In this document: positions 26,779 through 33,749 of the stretch, in pieces
Numbering within the stretch: the stretch's first letter is position 1
How the letters are laid out: each line of letters opens with the position of its first letter
Source: DATAJX01 sp964601735
Lineage (GTDB): Bacteria; Pseudomonadota; Alphaproteobacteria; UBA2136; UBA6156
NCBI GenBank assembly: GCA_964601735.1
Contig: CAZROO010000001.1
Coordinates: forward strand, 62,001-126,000
Direction of reading: 5' to 3'
DNA length: 64,000 nucleotides
Notes under the pieces: model-generated
Database searches by the model: none
What the model was told of the DNA's origin: nothing
The model's input: only the letters and a program-made list of their open reading frames with translations
Translations under genes and position numbers: made by a program

Positions 26779-26862
26779 CTCTAATCCCGTAACCCTGCTA
26801 AGGGGCTTGAAACCCCCAAAAACCGCCCCATACTAAAAAACATAAAAGGAGATAAACCTGTT

Positions 26863-27213
26863 ATGAAACGTCAAATTTTGTTCAGCGTTCTGGCCATCCT
26901 GGCCATGATTCTGGTCATGACCATCCCGGCCTTGGCGCAAGTCCAAAACGCCGCAAGTGGCACCGGCCAAAATCTGGCTAACGCCTTCAGCGACCTGATT
27001 GGTTCCAACATCGCCCTGATTATCGGCGTGGCCATGGCCCTGTTTGGTTTGTACGAATGGCTGGTTGCCCAAAACACCGCCGTCGGTCTCGGCATGATCG
27101 TCTTCGGCATCGCCATCGCCTTCGTGCCCAATATCTTCCAGGGCTTGAAGAGCGCGGTCTCCCCGATCTTCACCAAGATTGGCGCCAACAACGCGACAAT
27201 GAATCAACAGTAA
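26863..27213 (+). CDS. VirB2/TraA-like T4SS pilin, copy 1
   Basis: A 116-residue protein with a long signal peptide (about 1-26, ending IPALAQ) and two membrane helices (about 47-67, NIALIIGVAMALFGLYEWLV, and 72-90, VGLGMIVFGIAIAFVPNIF), the VirB2/TrbC/TraA pilin hairpin. Expected to be the conjugative pilus or channel subunit inserted into the inner membrane after signal cleavage. The gene directly precedes traL-traE-traK, the standard F-type order. AAAGGAG ribosome site upstream. A terminator follows, separating it from a second, unprocessed paralogue, which should bias expression to this copy. Confidence 0.8.
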   Translation: MKRQILFSVLAILAMILVMTIPALAQVQNAASGTGQNLANAFSDLIGSNIALIIGVAMALFGLYEWLVAQNTAVGLGMIVFGIAIAFVPNIFQGLKSAVSPIFTKIGANNATMNQQ

Positions 27214-27229
27214 CAATTAGTTCAACCGT

Positions 27230-27264
27230 AAAACCCCGCCGCTGGAACCCTCGGCGGGGTTTTT
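27230..27264 (+). terminator. Terminator/attenuator between the two VirB2-like genes
   Basis: AAACCCCGCCG pairs with CGGCGGGGTTT around a ten-base loop and is followed by T residues to 27264. Located only 17 bases before the next ATG, it should reduce read-through into the downstream tra genes. Confidence 0.85.
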
Positions 27265-27281
27265 AAATAAGGAAAAAATAC

Positions 27282-27566
27282 ATGGGCGCAAGCGAACTCA
27301 AAGCTCTCTGGGGTCTTGTTGGCAGCAATATCAGCTTGGTCATCAGTGTTTCCATTTGCATCATGGGGCTCTATCAATGGCTGGTGAAAGGCAATACCGG
27401 CTGGGGTATCACCCTACTTGTACTTTCCATGTTCCTGCCTTTTTTCACCAATATAATCAACGGCATCCAGACGGCGTTCTGCCCTATTATTAAAGACCTC
27501 GCCGGGCCTAGCGCCTGTGTTAACTTTACTACCGGTGGCGGCAGCAACAGTAATCTGCAAATATAA
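27282..27566 (+). CDS. VirB2/TraA-like protein, copy 2 (no signal peptide)
   Basis: A 94-residue paralogue of the preceding pilin: SNISLVISVSICIMGLYQWLVKGNTGWGITLLVL aligns with SNIALIIGVAM... of copy 1 and both end the core with a PI motif (PIIKD, PIFTK). It lacks the cleavable signal peptide and adds two Cys near the C-terminus (AFCPII, SACVNF). It may be an inner-membrane minor subunit or adaptor rather than the main filament protein. An AAGGA site lies before the ATG, immediately after the terminator. traL begins five bases after its stop. Confidence 0.7.
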   Translation: MGASELKALWGLVGSNISLVISVSICIMGLYQWLVKGNTGWGITLLVLSMFLPFFTNIINGIQTAFCPIIKDLAGPSACVNFTTGGGSNSNLQI

Positions 27567-27571
27567 TCTAC

Positions 27572-27841
27572 ATGGAAGCCCGCCCCGTCCCCCGCAATAT
27601 CGACGCCCCCAACCGCATGCCGGAGTACGGCATCAGTTTCGTCGTCACATTCTACGGCAGCATGTTCCTTCTCCACATGCCTACCATCAGCCTGGCGCTG
27701 GCATCCTTCGCGGTTTACCTCATCTACAAGTACACCCTCGACAAACCCGAAGGCCTGATGTTCCGCGCCATCTACCGCTATGTGCAAATCGGCCGTTTCC
27801 GCCCCACACCGGCCAAGGTCAAACGGTTTGAGGTCAACTAG
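27572..27841 (+). CDS. traL: TraL-like (VirB3 family) T4SS membrane protein
   Basis: An 89-residue protein with an N-terminal cytosolic stretch (PRNIDAPNRMPEY), one or two membrane helices (about 22-55) and a C-terminal motif RYVQIGRFRPTPAKVKRFEVN, the pattern of F TraL/VirB3 proteins, which sit in the inner membrane beside the VirB4 ATPase. Located between the pilin genes and traE as in the F plasmid. Identification relies on length, topology and order. Confidence 0.75.
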   Translation: MEARPVPRNIDAPNRMPEYGISFVVTFYGSMFLLHMPTISLALASFAVYLIYKYTLDKPEGLMFRAIYRYVQIGRFRPTPAKVKRFEVN

Positions 27842-27915
27842 GCCTGCCACTCCACTAGGCGCTTAAACAGGCAGCGCCCCTTCCGGAATACACATCCAGC
27901 CCGTACAGTGGGCAC

Positions 27916-28617
27916 ATGGATTTTGTCGCCCGTGCCGGAGCCATCATCGACCGCGCCCACCGTGTCGCGGGCATTTTGTTGATTGTGGTGATTATCGAAA
28001 CCGTCATTATTTTTGCGCTGGTCATGGGTAACGGCACACTCAGCCAGCAAATCCAAAGCATGGTGCAGCGGCGTGAGGTCTACGTGGTGCCGGGCAGCAC
28101 CCGCGGCATCTATAGCCCGACCGAAGACGACCTGCTCATCAACGCCTTCGTCGATACGGTCACCCAGAGCTTCAACACCTTCACGTACGAAACGCTGCAA
28201 AAGCAGTACCAGGAGATGACGACATTCTTCAGCCCCGAAATGCTGACGTTCTCGCAGGATTATTTCACCAAGCTCATCCGCGACAGCCAGGCCGATCGCC
28301 GCTCGCAATTGTTCATCCCCGACCACCAGAGCATGAAGGTCGAGCGTGGCTCCGAAAACGGCGTCGACACCCGCACCGTCACCATGCGCGGTTCGCTGCA
28401 AACCATCCTCGCGGGCAGCGTGGTCGAAAGCGTGCCTATCGAAATCTCGCTCAAGCTGCAAAAAACCATCATCAGCAAAACCAATCCGTTCGGCTTCCAG
28501 CTGGCGGCCTACAGCGCCCACAAGGTGGTGCAGCAGCAGGTGCCCGCACAGGGTGCCGCCACTATGGGTCAGCCGGGCGCGCTGATGGGCACCAACCCCC
28601 AACCGGGAGCGCAATAA
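27916..28617 (+). CDS. traE: TraE-like (VirB8 family) T4SS protein
   Basis: A 233-residue bitopic protein: N-terminal membrane helix (about 17-37, GILLIVVIIETVIIFALVMG), then a periplasmic NTF2-like domain with EVYVVPGSTRG, matching the VPP turn found after the helix in F TraE, and NTFTYETLQKQYQEMTTFFSP. Acts as an inner-membrane scaffold with TraB and TraK. C-terminal 25 residues are Gln/Pro/Gly-rich. Directly followed by traK without spacing, consistent with one operon traL-E-K. Confidence 0.82.
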   Translation: MDFVARAGAIIDRAHRVAGILLIVVIIETVIIFALVMGNGTLSQQIQSMVQRREVYVVPGSTRGIYSPTEDDLLINAFVDTVTQSFNTFTYETLQKQYQEMTTFFSPEMLTFSQDYFTKLIRDSQADRRSQLFIPDHQSMKVERGSENGVDTRTVTMRGSLQTILAGSVVESVPIEISLKLQKTIISKTNPFGFQLAAYSAHKVVQQQVPAQGAATMGQPGALMGTNPQPGAQ

Positions 28618-29391
28618 ATGAACCTTGCCGCCAAACTCAAATTCTTCAACGGCTTCATGCCAGCGAAGGCTGGCATCCATGCCATTTTCTTGGCATTTGC
28701 CCTGGCGCTTGCCTTTGTAACTTCCGCTATGGCCGACACCCTTACTTGGCGCGGTCCCACCCAAACGCTGACCATTGGCCTGACGCAGGACGACATCGCC
28801 CACGTCGAATTCCCCGAGCCCATCACCAACGTTACGGTCGAAAACCAGGATTACGTCGACGTGCTGGTGGTCGAAGGCTACAACAACCGTGCTTTCCGCA
28901 TGCGCAGCCTGCTGCCAAAAATGGCCACCCGTATGTTCATGACCGGCCAGAGCGGCAACACCTACATCGTGGTGGTGACCACCGACGTTCCCTACCGCGC
29001 CTTCGTCCAAATCGTGAACGGACTGGAGGTCGATAACGTCAAAACCGCCATCGCCCGCAAGTTCGGCCCGAACGACCTGGTGCGCGCTATGGCTAAAGAT
29101 CAAGATATTCCAGGCTTCCTGCGCGAAACGATGGTCATCCCCAACTGGTTCAACGGCGGCAGTCTCACGTTCGACCTTTCCGAGGTCTGGCAATCGCCCA
29201 CGCTTACCGGCCTGGTCATCAACGTGCGTAACAACGGCCGTGCGGCGGCAGAAGTGAACCTGCCGGCCATCAACCTGCCCAAAACCAATGAGTGGGGCCA
29301 GTTGCGTTATGCGGCGATGGAAAACCTCCGCCTCGCCCCGGCAGGCCGCCCCAACGACAAAGGCATTCTCTTCCTCGTCTTCCAACGCTAG
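28618..29391 (+). CDS. traK: TraK-like (VirB9-related) outer-membrane core protein; repeat inserted in signal region
   Basis: A 257-residue exported protein. The mature domain begins around LTWRGPTQTLTIGLTQDDIAHVEFPEPI, the TraK/secretin-like N-domain start, and continues with two beta sandwich parts. TraK forms the outer-membrane core ring with TraV and TraB. The N-terminal leader is odd: residues about 13-21 (MPAKAGIHA) are encoded by a palindromic repeat at 28654-28680, and the hydrophobic signal (AIFLAFALALAFVTSAMA) follows it. The original start may have been displaced by the insertion. Followed by a stem-loop and the GIY-YIG segment instead of traB. Confidence 0.8.
   Translation: MNLAAKLKFFNGFMPAKAGIHAIFLAFALALAFVTSAMADTLTWRGPTQTLTIGLTQDDIAHVEFPEPITNVTVENQDYVDVLVVEGYNNRAFRMRSLLPKMATRMFMTGQSGNTYIVVVTTDVPYRAFVQIVNGLEVDNVKTAIARKFGPNDLVRAMAKDQDIPGFLRETMVIPNWFNGGSLTFDLSEVWQSPTLTGLVINVRNNGRAAAEVNLPAINLPKTNEWGQLRYAAMENLRLAPAGRPNDKGILFLVFQR
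28654..28680. repeat. Palindromic repeat inside traK
   Basis: ATGCCAGC-GAAG-GCTGGCAT hairpin plus CCA, translated in frame as MPAKAGIH. Nearly identical to the copy at 25261. Confidence 0.85.
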
Positions 29392-29412
29392 TTAAGTCAT
29401 AAGCGGGGGTCT

Positions 29413-29533
29413 AAGGGGGCGCGAAGCCCCCTTATTCATAAAGTGAGTCACATGGAAGCTGAAAAGATCAATCCGCATTCTTCATGCGGATTGGGGACCC
29501 ACCGGCTATCCGGGGCCCGGACATATTTTGCTA
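29413..29533. repeat. Upstream copy of a repeat pair flanking the GIY-YIG gene
   Basis: Order of parts: AAGGGGGC/GCCCCCTT stem-loop (29413-29433), AAGTGAGTC (29442-29450), a second hairpin AATCCGCAT/ATGCGGATT, then CCGGGGCCC and CATATT. The same parts in the same order recur at 29891-30006. The first stem can also serve as the traK terminator. Confidence 0.6.
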
Positions 29534-29547
29534 TGGTAGGTTGAAAC

Positions 29548-29871
29548 ATGAAGCAGAAACAATTCACCGCGTACATCATGGCCAGCAAACCACGCGGTAC
29601 CTTCTACCACGGCGCTCCAGGCAATCTTCCTATACGCAGCGCACAAAACGCAGGCGAAATACCCGGTGGTGCAGCACACGCCCTCAAATACCGCACTTAC
29701 ATCCTCGCCTACTTTGAACTCTACGATAGCTGGGAAGAAGCCCACGCCCGTGAATTGGCATTGAAGCATTGGAAGCGCGACTGGAAGATTGAGCTCATCG
29801 AAAATTCAAATCCTGATTGGCGCGACCTTCGCCAAGATCTGATAAATATTCTTCCTATGGCTGCACTCTAA
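29548..29871 (+). CDS. Degenerate GIY-YIG family nuclease-like protein
   Basis: A 107-residue protein of the small single-domain GIY-YIG group. It begins FTAYIMASKPRGTFYHGAPG, which aligns with the usual YIMASKRNGTLYIGVT, and ends with EEAHARELALKHWKRDWKIELIE and NPDWRDL, very close to the conserved EEAIAREKQLKKWRRAWKI and NPEWRDL. The YIG element is changed to YHG, and the segment that should hold the catalytic Arg and His (RxYEHK) reads IRSAQNAG, so nuclease activity is doubtful. It stands alone between two related repeats in the middle of the tra region, suggesting insertion as a unit. Confidence 0.8.
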   Translation: MKQKQFTAYIMASKPRGTFYHGAPGNLPIRSAQNAGEIPGGAAHALKYRTYILAYFELYDSWEEAHARELALKHWKRDWKIELIENSNPDWRDLRQDLINILPMAAL

Positions 29872-29890
29872 GGGGGGAGCGAAAAAGGGG

Positions 29891-30006
29891 GTATGGGGGC
29901 TTGCCCCCATAAAATAAAAGTGAGTCCCACGGGCTGAGGTATGGTCGAAAATGCCCTCTTCGGGATTTTCGGGCACCATGCCCAGATCCGGGGCCCTTCC
30001 ATATTC
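29891..30006. repeat. Downstream copy of the repeat pair flanking the GIY-YIG gene
   Basis: TATGGGGGC/GCCCCCATA hairpin (29892-29911), AAGTGAGTC (29918-29926), a second hairpin around CGAAAATGCC...GGGATTTTCG, then CCGGGGCCC and CATATT. Corresponds part by part to 29413-29533 with differing stem sequences, i.e. compensating stem changes. Confidence 0.6.
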
Positions 30007-30157
30007 TTTAAAATTAACTTTCCTGCTCTCCCCGCAGCCGCCCCGCTCGCCAGAAATATAAAAAACCGATACAAATCGCCACATGGGGCAAGTCAAAATC
30101 AAGCTTTCGTATAGACAGTCCTTGCTTCTCCGCTTCGCCATAAAGTATACACAACCT

Positions 30158-30955
30158 ATGGCTGGACACCTGCGCACCCTTATTCTGGGCTCCTTTTTCG
30201 CCGCCGCGGGCGCGTCCGCCGTGTACGCGCAAGACTATTCCACCGACCCTTTCAAGCCCAGCACGGCGTATGATTGCTGGGTGCGCATCAGCGCCGCCGA
30301 GCACGCCTACGGCATCCCGCCGGGCCTGCTGCACGCCATCAGTCTGGTCGAAACCGGGCAGGGCATCGGCGGCTACGTGCTGCCGTGGCCCTACACCGTG
30401 GGCGTCAACAGCCCGGGCACCGACGACTACCTCAAGCCGGACTATGTGCTGACGCGTCTGGGCCAGCTCAAAAAAATGGGCTTCGTCCGGTTCGATATCT
30501 CCGCCGACGGCGCCGCCCGTAACAACGTGACGTATGCCGATGCGCTCGCCTTCCTCGCCACTCACAACAGCCAAAGGCTCTACAAACTCAAGGCCGAACC
30601 CTACGGCCGCCGCTTCAATAACGTCGACGAGACCGAAGCCTTCGTCTACCGCATGTTCGCTATGGGCCACCGCAACCTCGATATCGGCCTGATGCAAATT
30701 AACTGGCCCACCCACAGCAAGCACTTCAAATCGGTACGCGAGGCGCTCGATCCTCAAACCAACCTGCGCTACGCGGTCAGCTATCTGCTGCAAAACCGCA
30801 CCGCCGACTGGTGGGGCGGCGTCGGCCGCTACCACAGCGGCACGCCGCGCTACGCCAAGCCCTATATTCTCAGCGTCTGGGGCATGTACCAGCGCATCCA
30901 CCGCCTCAAAACCGCCCACACCACCAACACCGCAACCACCGTCGCCACTCGCTAG
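30158..30955 (+). CDS. Lytic transglycosylase (SLT family), T4SS/pilus-associated
   Basis: A 265-residue exported enzyme that cleaves peptidoglycan glycan strands to let a secretion machine or pilus cross the cell wall. Signal peptide about 1-24 (SAVYAQD). The fold has the catalytic Glu in LLHAISLVETGQG (residue about 65), the GLMQINW motif near 176-182 and a YHSG motif typical of the SLT/VirB1 clan. Its place between F-type T4SS genes and downstream of a thin-pilus operon makes it the counterpart of IncI PilT or of F orf169/VirB1. Start ATG 30158 leads straight into the signal peptide; TTGCTT and TATACA with an 18-base spacer lie immediately upstream, so the message may be nearly leaderless. 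Confidence 0.85.
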   Translation: MAGHLRTLILGSFFAAAGASAVYAQDYSTDPFKPSTAYDCWVRISAAEHAYGIPPGLLHAISLVETGQGIGGYVLPWPYTVGVNSPGTDDYLKPDYVLTRLGQLKKMGFVRFDISADGAARNNVTYADALAFLATHNSQRLYKLKAEPYGRRFNNVDETEAFVYRMFAMGHRNLDIGLMQINWPTHSKHFKSVREALDPQTNLRYAVSYLLQNRTADWWGGVGRYHSGTPRYAKPYILSVWGMYQRIHRLKTAHTTNTATTVATR

Positions 30956-30963
30956 ATATTCTC

Positions 30964-31078
30964 CGTCATTGCGAGGCCAAATGATAAGCTGAGCCCAGCA
31001 AAGCTGGGCGGGGCCCACAGCCGGTGCCGAAGTCACCGCTCCTTATGCCGCGCGCACGTGGCAATCCAGGCTGTCGGT
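30964..31078. repeat. Intergenic repeat-like element between transglycosylase and helicase-like genes
   Basis: The 200-base gap 30956-31155 holds a segment beginning GTCATTGCGAGG and ending GTGGCAATCCAGG, a pattern typical of dispersed REP-like elements in proteobacteria, with internal hairpins (GCCCAGC/GCTGGGC). An AGGAGG at 31126-31131 is too far from the next start to be its ribosome site. Confidence 0.45.
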
Positions 31079-31155
31079 ACCGAAGTTTCCGCACTTTTAT
31101 TCCCTCTTTTTGTTTGCCCCTAGCAAGGAGGCTTTAACCACCCTATATTTCTCCC

Positions 31156-32898
31156 ATGCCACTCAGTTGGAACCCCGCCCAGCAAGCCGTCCTGTCCGCC
31201 CAGGGCAACCGTCTTATCCTCGGCCCGCCGGGCAGCGGTAAAACCGTACTGCTGCTCGAGCTGGGGCAACGCCTCGCCCAAAGCGGCAAGCGCGTATTTC
31301 TCACCACCTTCGCCTACCGCACCGTGGCGCACCTGCGTGTCCAGGCCGCGCTTTACGCGCCGGGCCTGCCGGCGGCCAACATCCAGCCGCTGGTCGAGCT
31401 CGCCGCCGCCCAACTCAAAGCCGCGGGGCAAAACATCAAGGTCGCCAGCAACAACGAAGTCCGCCTCCTCCTCCGCACCCTTATCCCCCAACAGGGCTTC
31501 ACGGGCTCGGTACATGAGGCCGATATTATTATCCGCACTGCCAAGTCGCACGGCAAAAAGCTGCCGGAGTCCGACCGCTTCTTCCCCTTCGTGCAAGCTT
31601 ACCAGAACAAACTCACCGAACAGAACCTGCTGGACAGGCACGACCTCATCCGCGCCCATGTCCGCGGCCTGCGCGACGAAACCGTCGCCCCTGTCCCCGC
31701 CGATGTGCTCCTCGTCGATGGCCTGCAAGACGCCACCGAACTGCAACTCATCTGGCTCAAGGATAACCTCGATACCGGCATCCAGATCATCGCCACGGCA
31801 AACGACGACCTCACCACCTTCGGCCGCGGCGGCGCTACGGGCCCGGCGGCCATCGACACCGTCAAAAGCTGGAACGAACCCGACCTGCCGTTCACCACCC
31901 ACACGCTCACCAGCCATTACCGAACCCCGGCGGCGCTGGCGCCGGGCATCGCCAAGGTTGCGCGCTTCCTGCGCCAGCGCAGCGGCATCGACGAAGGCAC
32001 GCCGCATAACACCAACCCGGCAATGCTCACGGTCAAAGGCTTCGAAACCCCCCACCACGAGCACATCTTTCTCACCCGCATGGCCGCCGAACTCGCCGCA
32101 CAGGGCCAGCAGGTCGGCATCATCACGCGCGACGACCTCACCGCCGCCACGCTCACCCACATCCTGCAAAAAAACGGCCTCAACCCGTCCAGCTACGCGC
32201 GCCTTATCTGGGAAGAACCCGGCGCTCAGCTCATCCTTTCGCTGCTCTATGTGCTGCTCGACAAAGCCTCGGCCCCGCAACTGCGCCAGGTGATGCTCGG
32301 CTACGGCCTGCCGGACGACCTCGTGCAAGGCTGGCTCGCCGCTGGCCTCGCTTCCGGCGGCTGGCTGGCGCGCGGCGCCCCGTTGCCGCCGGTTATCGAC
32401 GCCGCCCCGCCCACAATAGCTACCGCTTTGCGCTTGCGCCGGTTGCTCACCTCATCATTTACGGCTATGGCCTCGCGCACGCTCGACCCCCGCGACGCCT
32501 TCAAGGCCTGCGTCTCCGAGCTGCTGCCCAAGCTGCGCGAAGACGACAAGAATCTCGCCCTGCTGGCCACCGACATACTCCTCAACCTCAGCGGCAAACT
32601 CTCCGACGTACTGCCCCGCGTGCAGCAGGAAACCATGCCCAACCCCGCAAGTCCGGTGGTGGTCGCGCCGGTGCGCGAGGTGCGCAACATGGGCTTTACC
32701 ACCGTCATCCTGCCGTATGCCGACAGCGTCACCTGGCCGCGCCCGCCCATGCCGCTGCTGGGGCCGGACCCCGAGCACGAACGCCGCCTGTTCTATCTTG
32801 CCATCACGCGCACGGCGGGCAACCTGTTCGTCACCCACAGCGGCGCCCTCAGCCCGCTGGTTACCGAACTCCAAACCACACTAAGACCTCGCCGCTAA
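31156..32898 (+). CDS. UvrD/Rep-like superfamily 1 helicase homologue with degenerate catalytic motifs
   Basis: A 580-residue protein with the SF1A order: Q motif NPAQQAVL, Walker A GPPGSGKT (23-30), motif Ia FLTTFAYRTVAHLR, motif IV-like SHYRTP and motif VI RRLFYLAITRTAGNLFV. Motif II, normally DEFQD or DExQD, reads VDGLQDAT (about 187-194), so the catalytic Glu is Gly; motif III (GDxDQ) reads ANDDL; motif V (HxxKGLE) is REVRNMGF. It can probably bind nucleotide but may not hydrolyse it efficiently. A regulatory or recombination role is possible; a DNA-processing part for transfer is another guess. No ribosome site at usual spacing before the ATG. Confidence 0.8.
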   Translation: MPLSWNPAQQAVLSAQGNRLILGPPGSGKTVLLLELGQRLAQSGKRVFLTTFAYRTVAHLRVQAALYAPGLPAANIQPLVELAAAQLKAAGQNIKVASNNEVRLLLRTLIPQQGFTGSVHEADIIIRTAKSHGKKLPESDRFFPFVQAYQNKLTEQNLLDRHDLIRAHVRGLRDETVAPVPADVLLVDGLQDATELQLIWLKDNLDTGIQIIATANDDLTTFGRGGATGPAAIDTVKSWNEPDLPFTTHTLTSHYRTPAALAPGIAKVARFLRQRSGIDEGTPHNTNPAMLTVKGFETPHHEHIFLTRMAAELAAQGQQVGIITRDDLTAATLTHILQKNGLNPSSYARLIWEEPGAQLILSLLYVLLDKASAPQLRQVMLGYGLPDDLVQGWLAAGLASGGWLARGAPLPPVIDAAPPTIATALRLRRLLTSSFTAMASRTLDPRDAFKACVSELLPKLREDDKNLALLATDILLNLSGKLSDVLPRVQQETMPNPASPVVVAPVREVRNMGFTTVILPYADSVTWPRPPMPLLGPDPEHERRLFYLAITRTAGNLFVTHSGALSPLVTELQTTLRPRR

Positions 32899-32909
32899 TA
32901 ACGTGCGCT

Positions 32910-32967
32910 GTCATCCCGACGAAGGTCGGGATCCACGATTATACGTGCCGTAGGCACTCAAACCAGT
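32910..32967. repeat. Intergenic two-hairpin repeat, copy 1
   Basis: TCCCGAC-GAAG-GTCGGGA hairpin, CCACGAT, then GTGCC-GTA-GGCAC hairpin and TCAAACCAG. Related copies lie at 59783 and 61491, where the first stem reads TGCCGAC/GTCGGCA. Confidence 0.75.
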
Positions 32968-33063
32968 GCCATTGAAAAGTCAGCGCTGTCGGCCCATCTT
33001 GAATCCAAGTTCATCATCGCTACACTTTTCATGCGGCCTTGGCCGATGTTCTGGAGAATCATC

Positions 33064-33240
33064 ATGCTAGGTTATGTGGGAGCCGGTATCGTTCTTGCTA
33101 TCGCTGTTCTTCTCGTGGTTTTCGGTGTCAATACCACCGATGCCGTCATCAAAGCCTTCTACTACGGCTTTGCGGGGTTGGCCGTGGTGGCTGCCATCTT
33201 CTTTTGGCTGGCAGGACGCAACAACCCTCCCGAATTCTGA
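33064..33240 (+). CDS. Small two-helix membrane protein, unknown
   Basis: A 58-residue hydrophobic protein with two membrane helices (about 2-22, VGAGIVLAIAVLLVVFGV, and 32-50, FAGLAVVAAIFFWLAG). Chosen start is ATG 33064, with GGAGA six bases upstream; ATG 33031 would add 11 residues. A strong terminator follows directly. Family unknown. Confidence 0.65.
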   Translation: MLGYVGAGIVLAIAVLLVVFGVNTTDAVIKAFYYGFAGLAVVAAIFFWLAGRNNPPEF

Positions 33241-33244
33241 AGCG

Positions 33245-33290
33245 AACGCCCCGGCCCTCTGCCCAAGAGGAGCCGGGGCGTTACGTTTTC
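33245..33290 (+). terminator. Strong terminator after the 33064 gene
   Basis: AACGCCCCGGC (33245-33255) pairs with GCCGGGGCGTT (33272-33282), extended inward by CCTCT/AGAGG, and followed by ACGTTTTC. Confidence 0.85.
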
Positions 33291-33410
33291 ACCTGCCACC
33301 TGTCACCTGTACCCTGTACCCCGCTCCCCTCTTGCCAAACCCCACCAAAGGCCTAGCATACAAGGGCCTTGGTTCGCTTAGGCTCTCTGTCCCTTAGGGA
33401 GGAACCATCT

Positions 33411-33596
33411 ATGAGCATCATTACGCAAAACCTGCCGCAGGATACATCTGCATCCCAGCCTGCGCTCCACTCCGCCTTCCGCACGTGGTGGAAGGAGAAA
33501 GAAGTCATCTGGTGGCCGTTAGCCATCGTGCCTGTGGGCGTCATTGTCTTTATTGCCCAGCATTATCCGCACCTGAATTACCTGGTGCGACATTAA
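33411..33596 (+). CDS. Small single-pass membrane protein, unknown
   Basis: A 61-residue protein: a polar N-terminus, a WWKEKE motif and one C-terminal membrane helix (about 35-50, WWPLAIVPVGVIVFIA). Excellent ribosome site GGGAGGAA before the ATG and a stem-loop right after the stop, so this is probably a real monocistronic gene. Function unknown. The 170-base gap before it carries degenerate CCTGTAC-type repeats. Confidence 0.65.
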   Translation: MSIITQNLPQDTSASQPALHSAFRTWWKEKEVIWWPLAIVPVGVIVFIAQHYPHLNYLVRH

Positions 33597-33609
33597 AATC
33601 AGGTTTTCC

Positions 33610-33635
33610 AAAGGCCGCCCGCAAGGGCGGCCTTT
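33610..33635 (+). terminator. Stem-loop terminator after the 33411 gene
   Basis: Perfect 11-base stem AAAGGCCGCCC/GGGCGGCCTTT with GCAA loop; the T run is within the stem. CCTGTAA-type short repeats follow (33641-33675). Confidence 0.7.
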
Positions 33636-33749
33636 CCTACAGTCCTGTAACCTGTAATCCTGTGACCCTGAAACACAGCCCTGTCAGTTTTCTGCCCACG
33701 CCCTCTGACACCCTCACGCATCTCTGCTAGCGTCTTCCAAAACAAGAAC

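Noticed and set aside
26765..26800. CCTGTAAT/CCTCTAATCCCGTAA short repeats, also near 33299 and 33641
   Set aside because: They recur between genes but are too degenerate to define a unit; could be chance or remnants of a repeat, so not listed as features.
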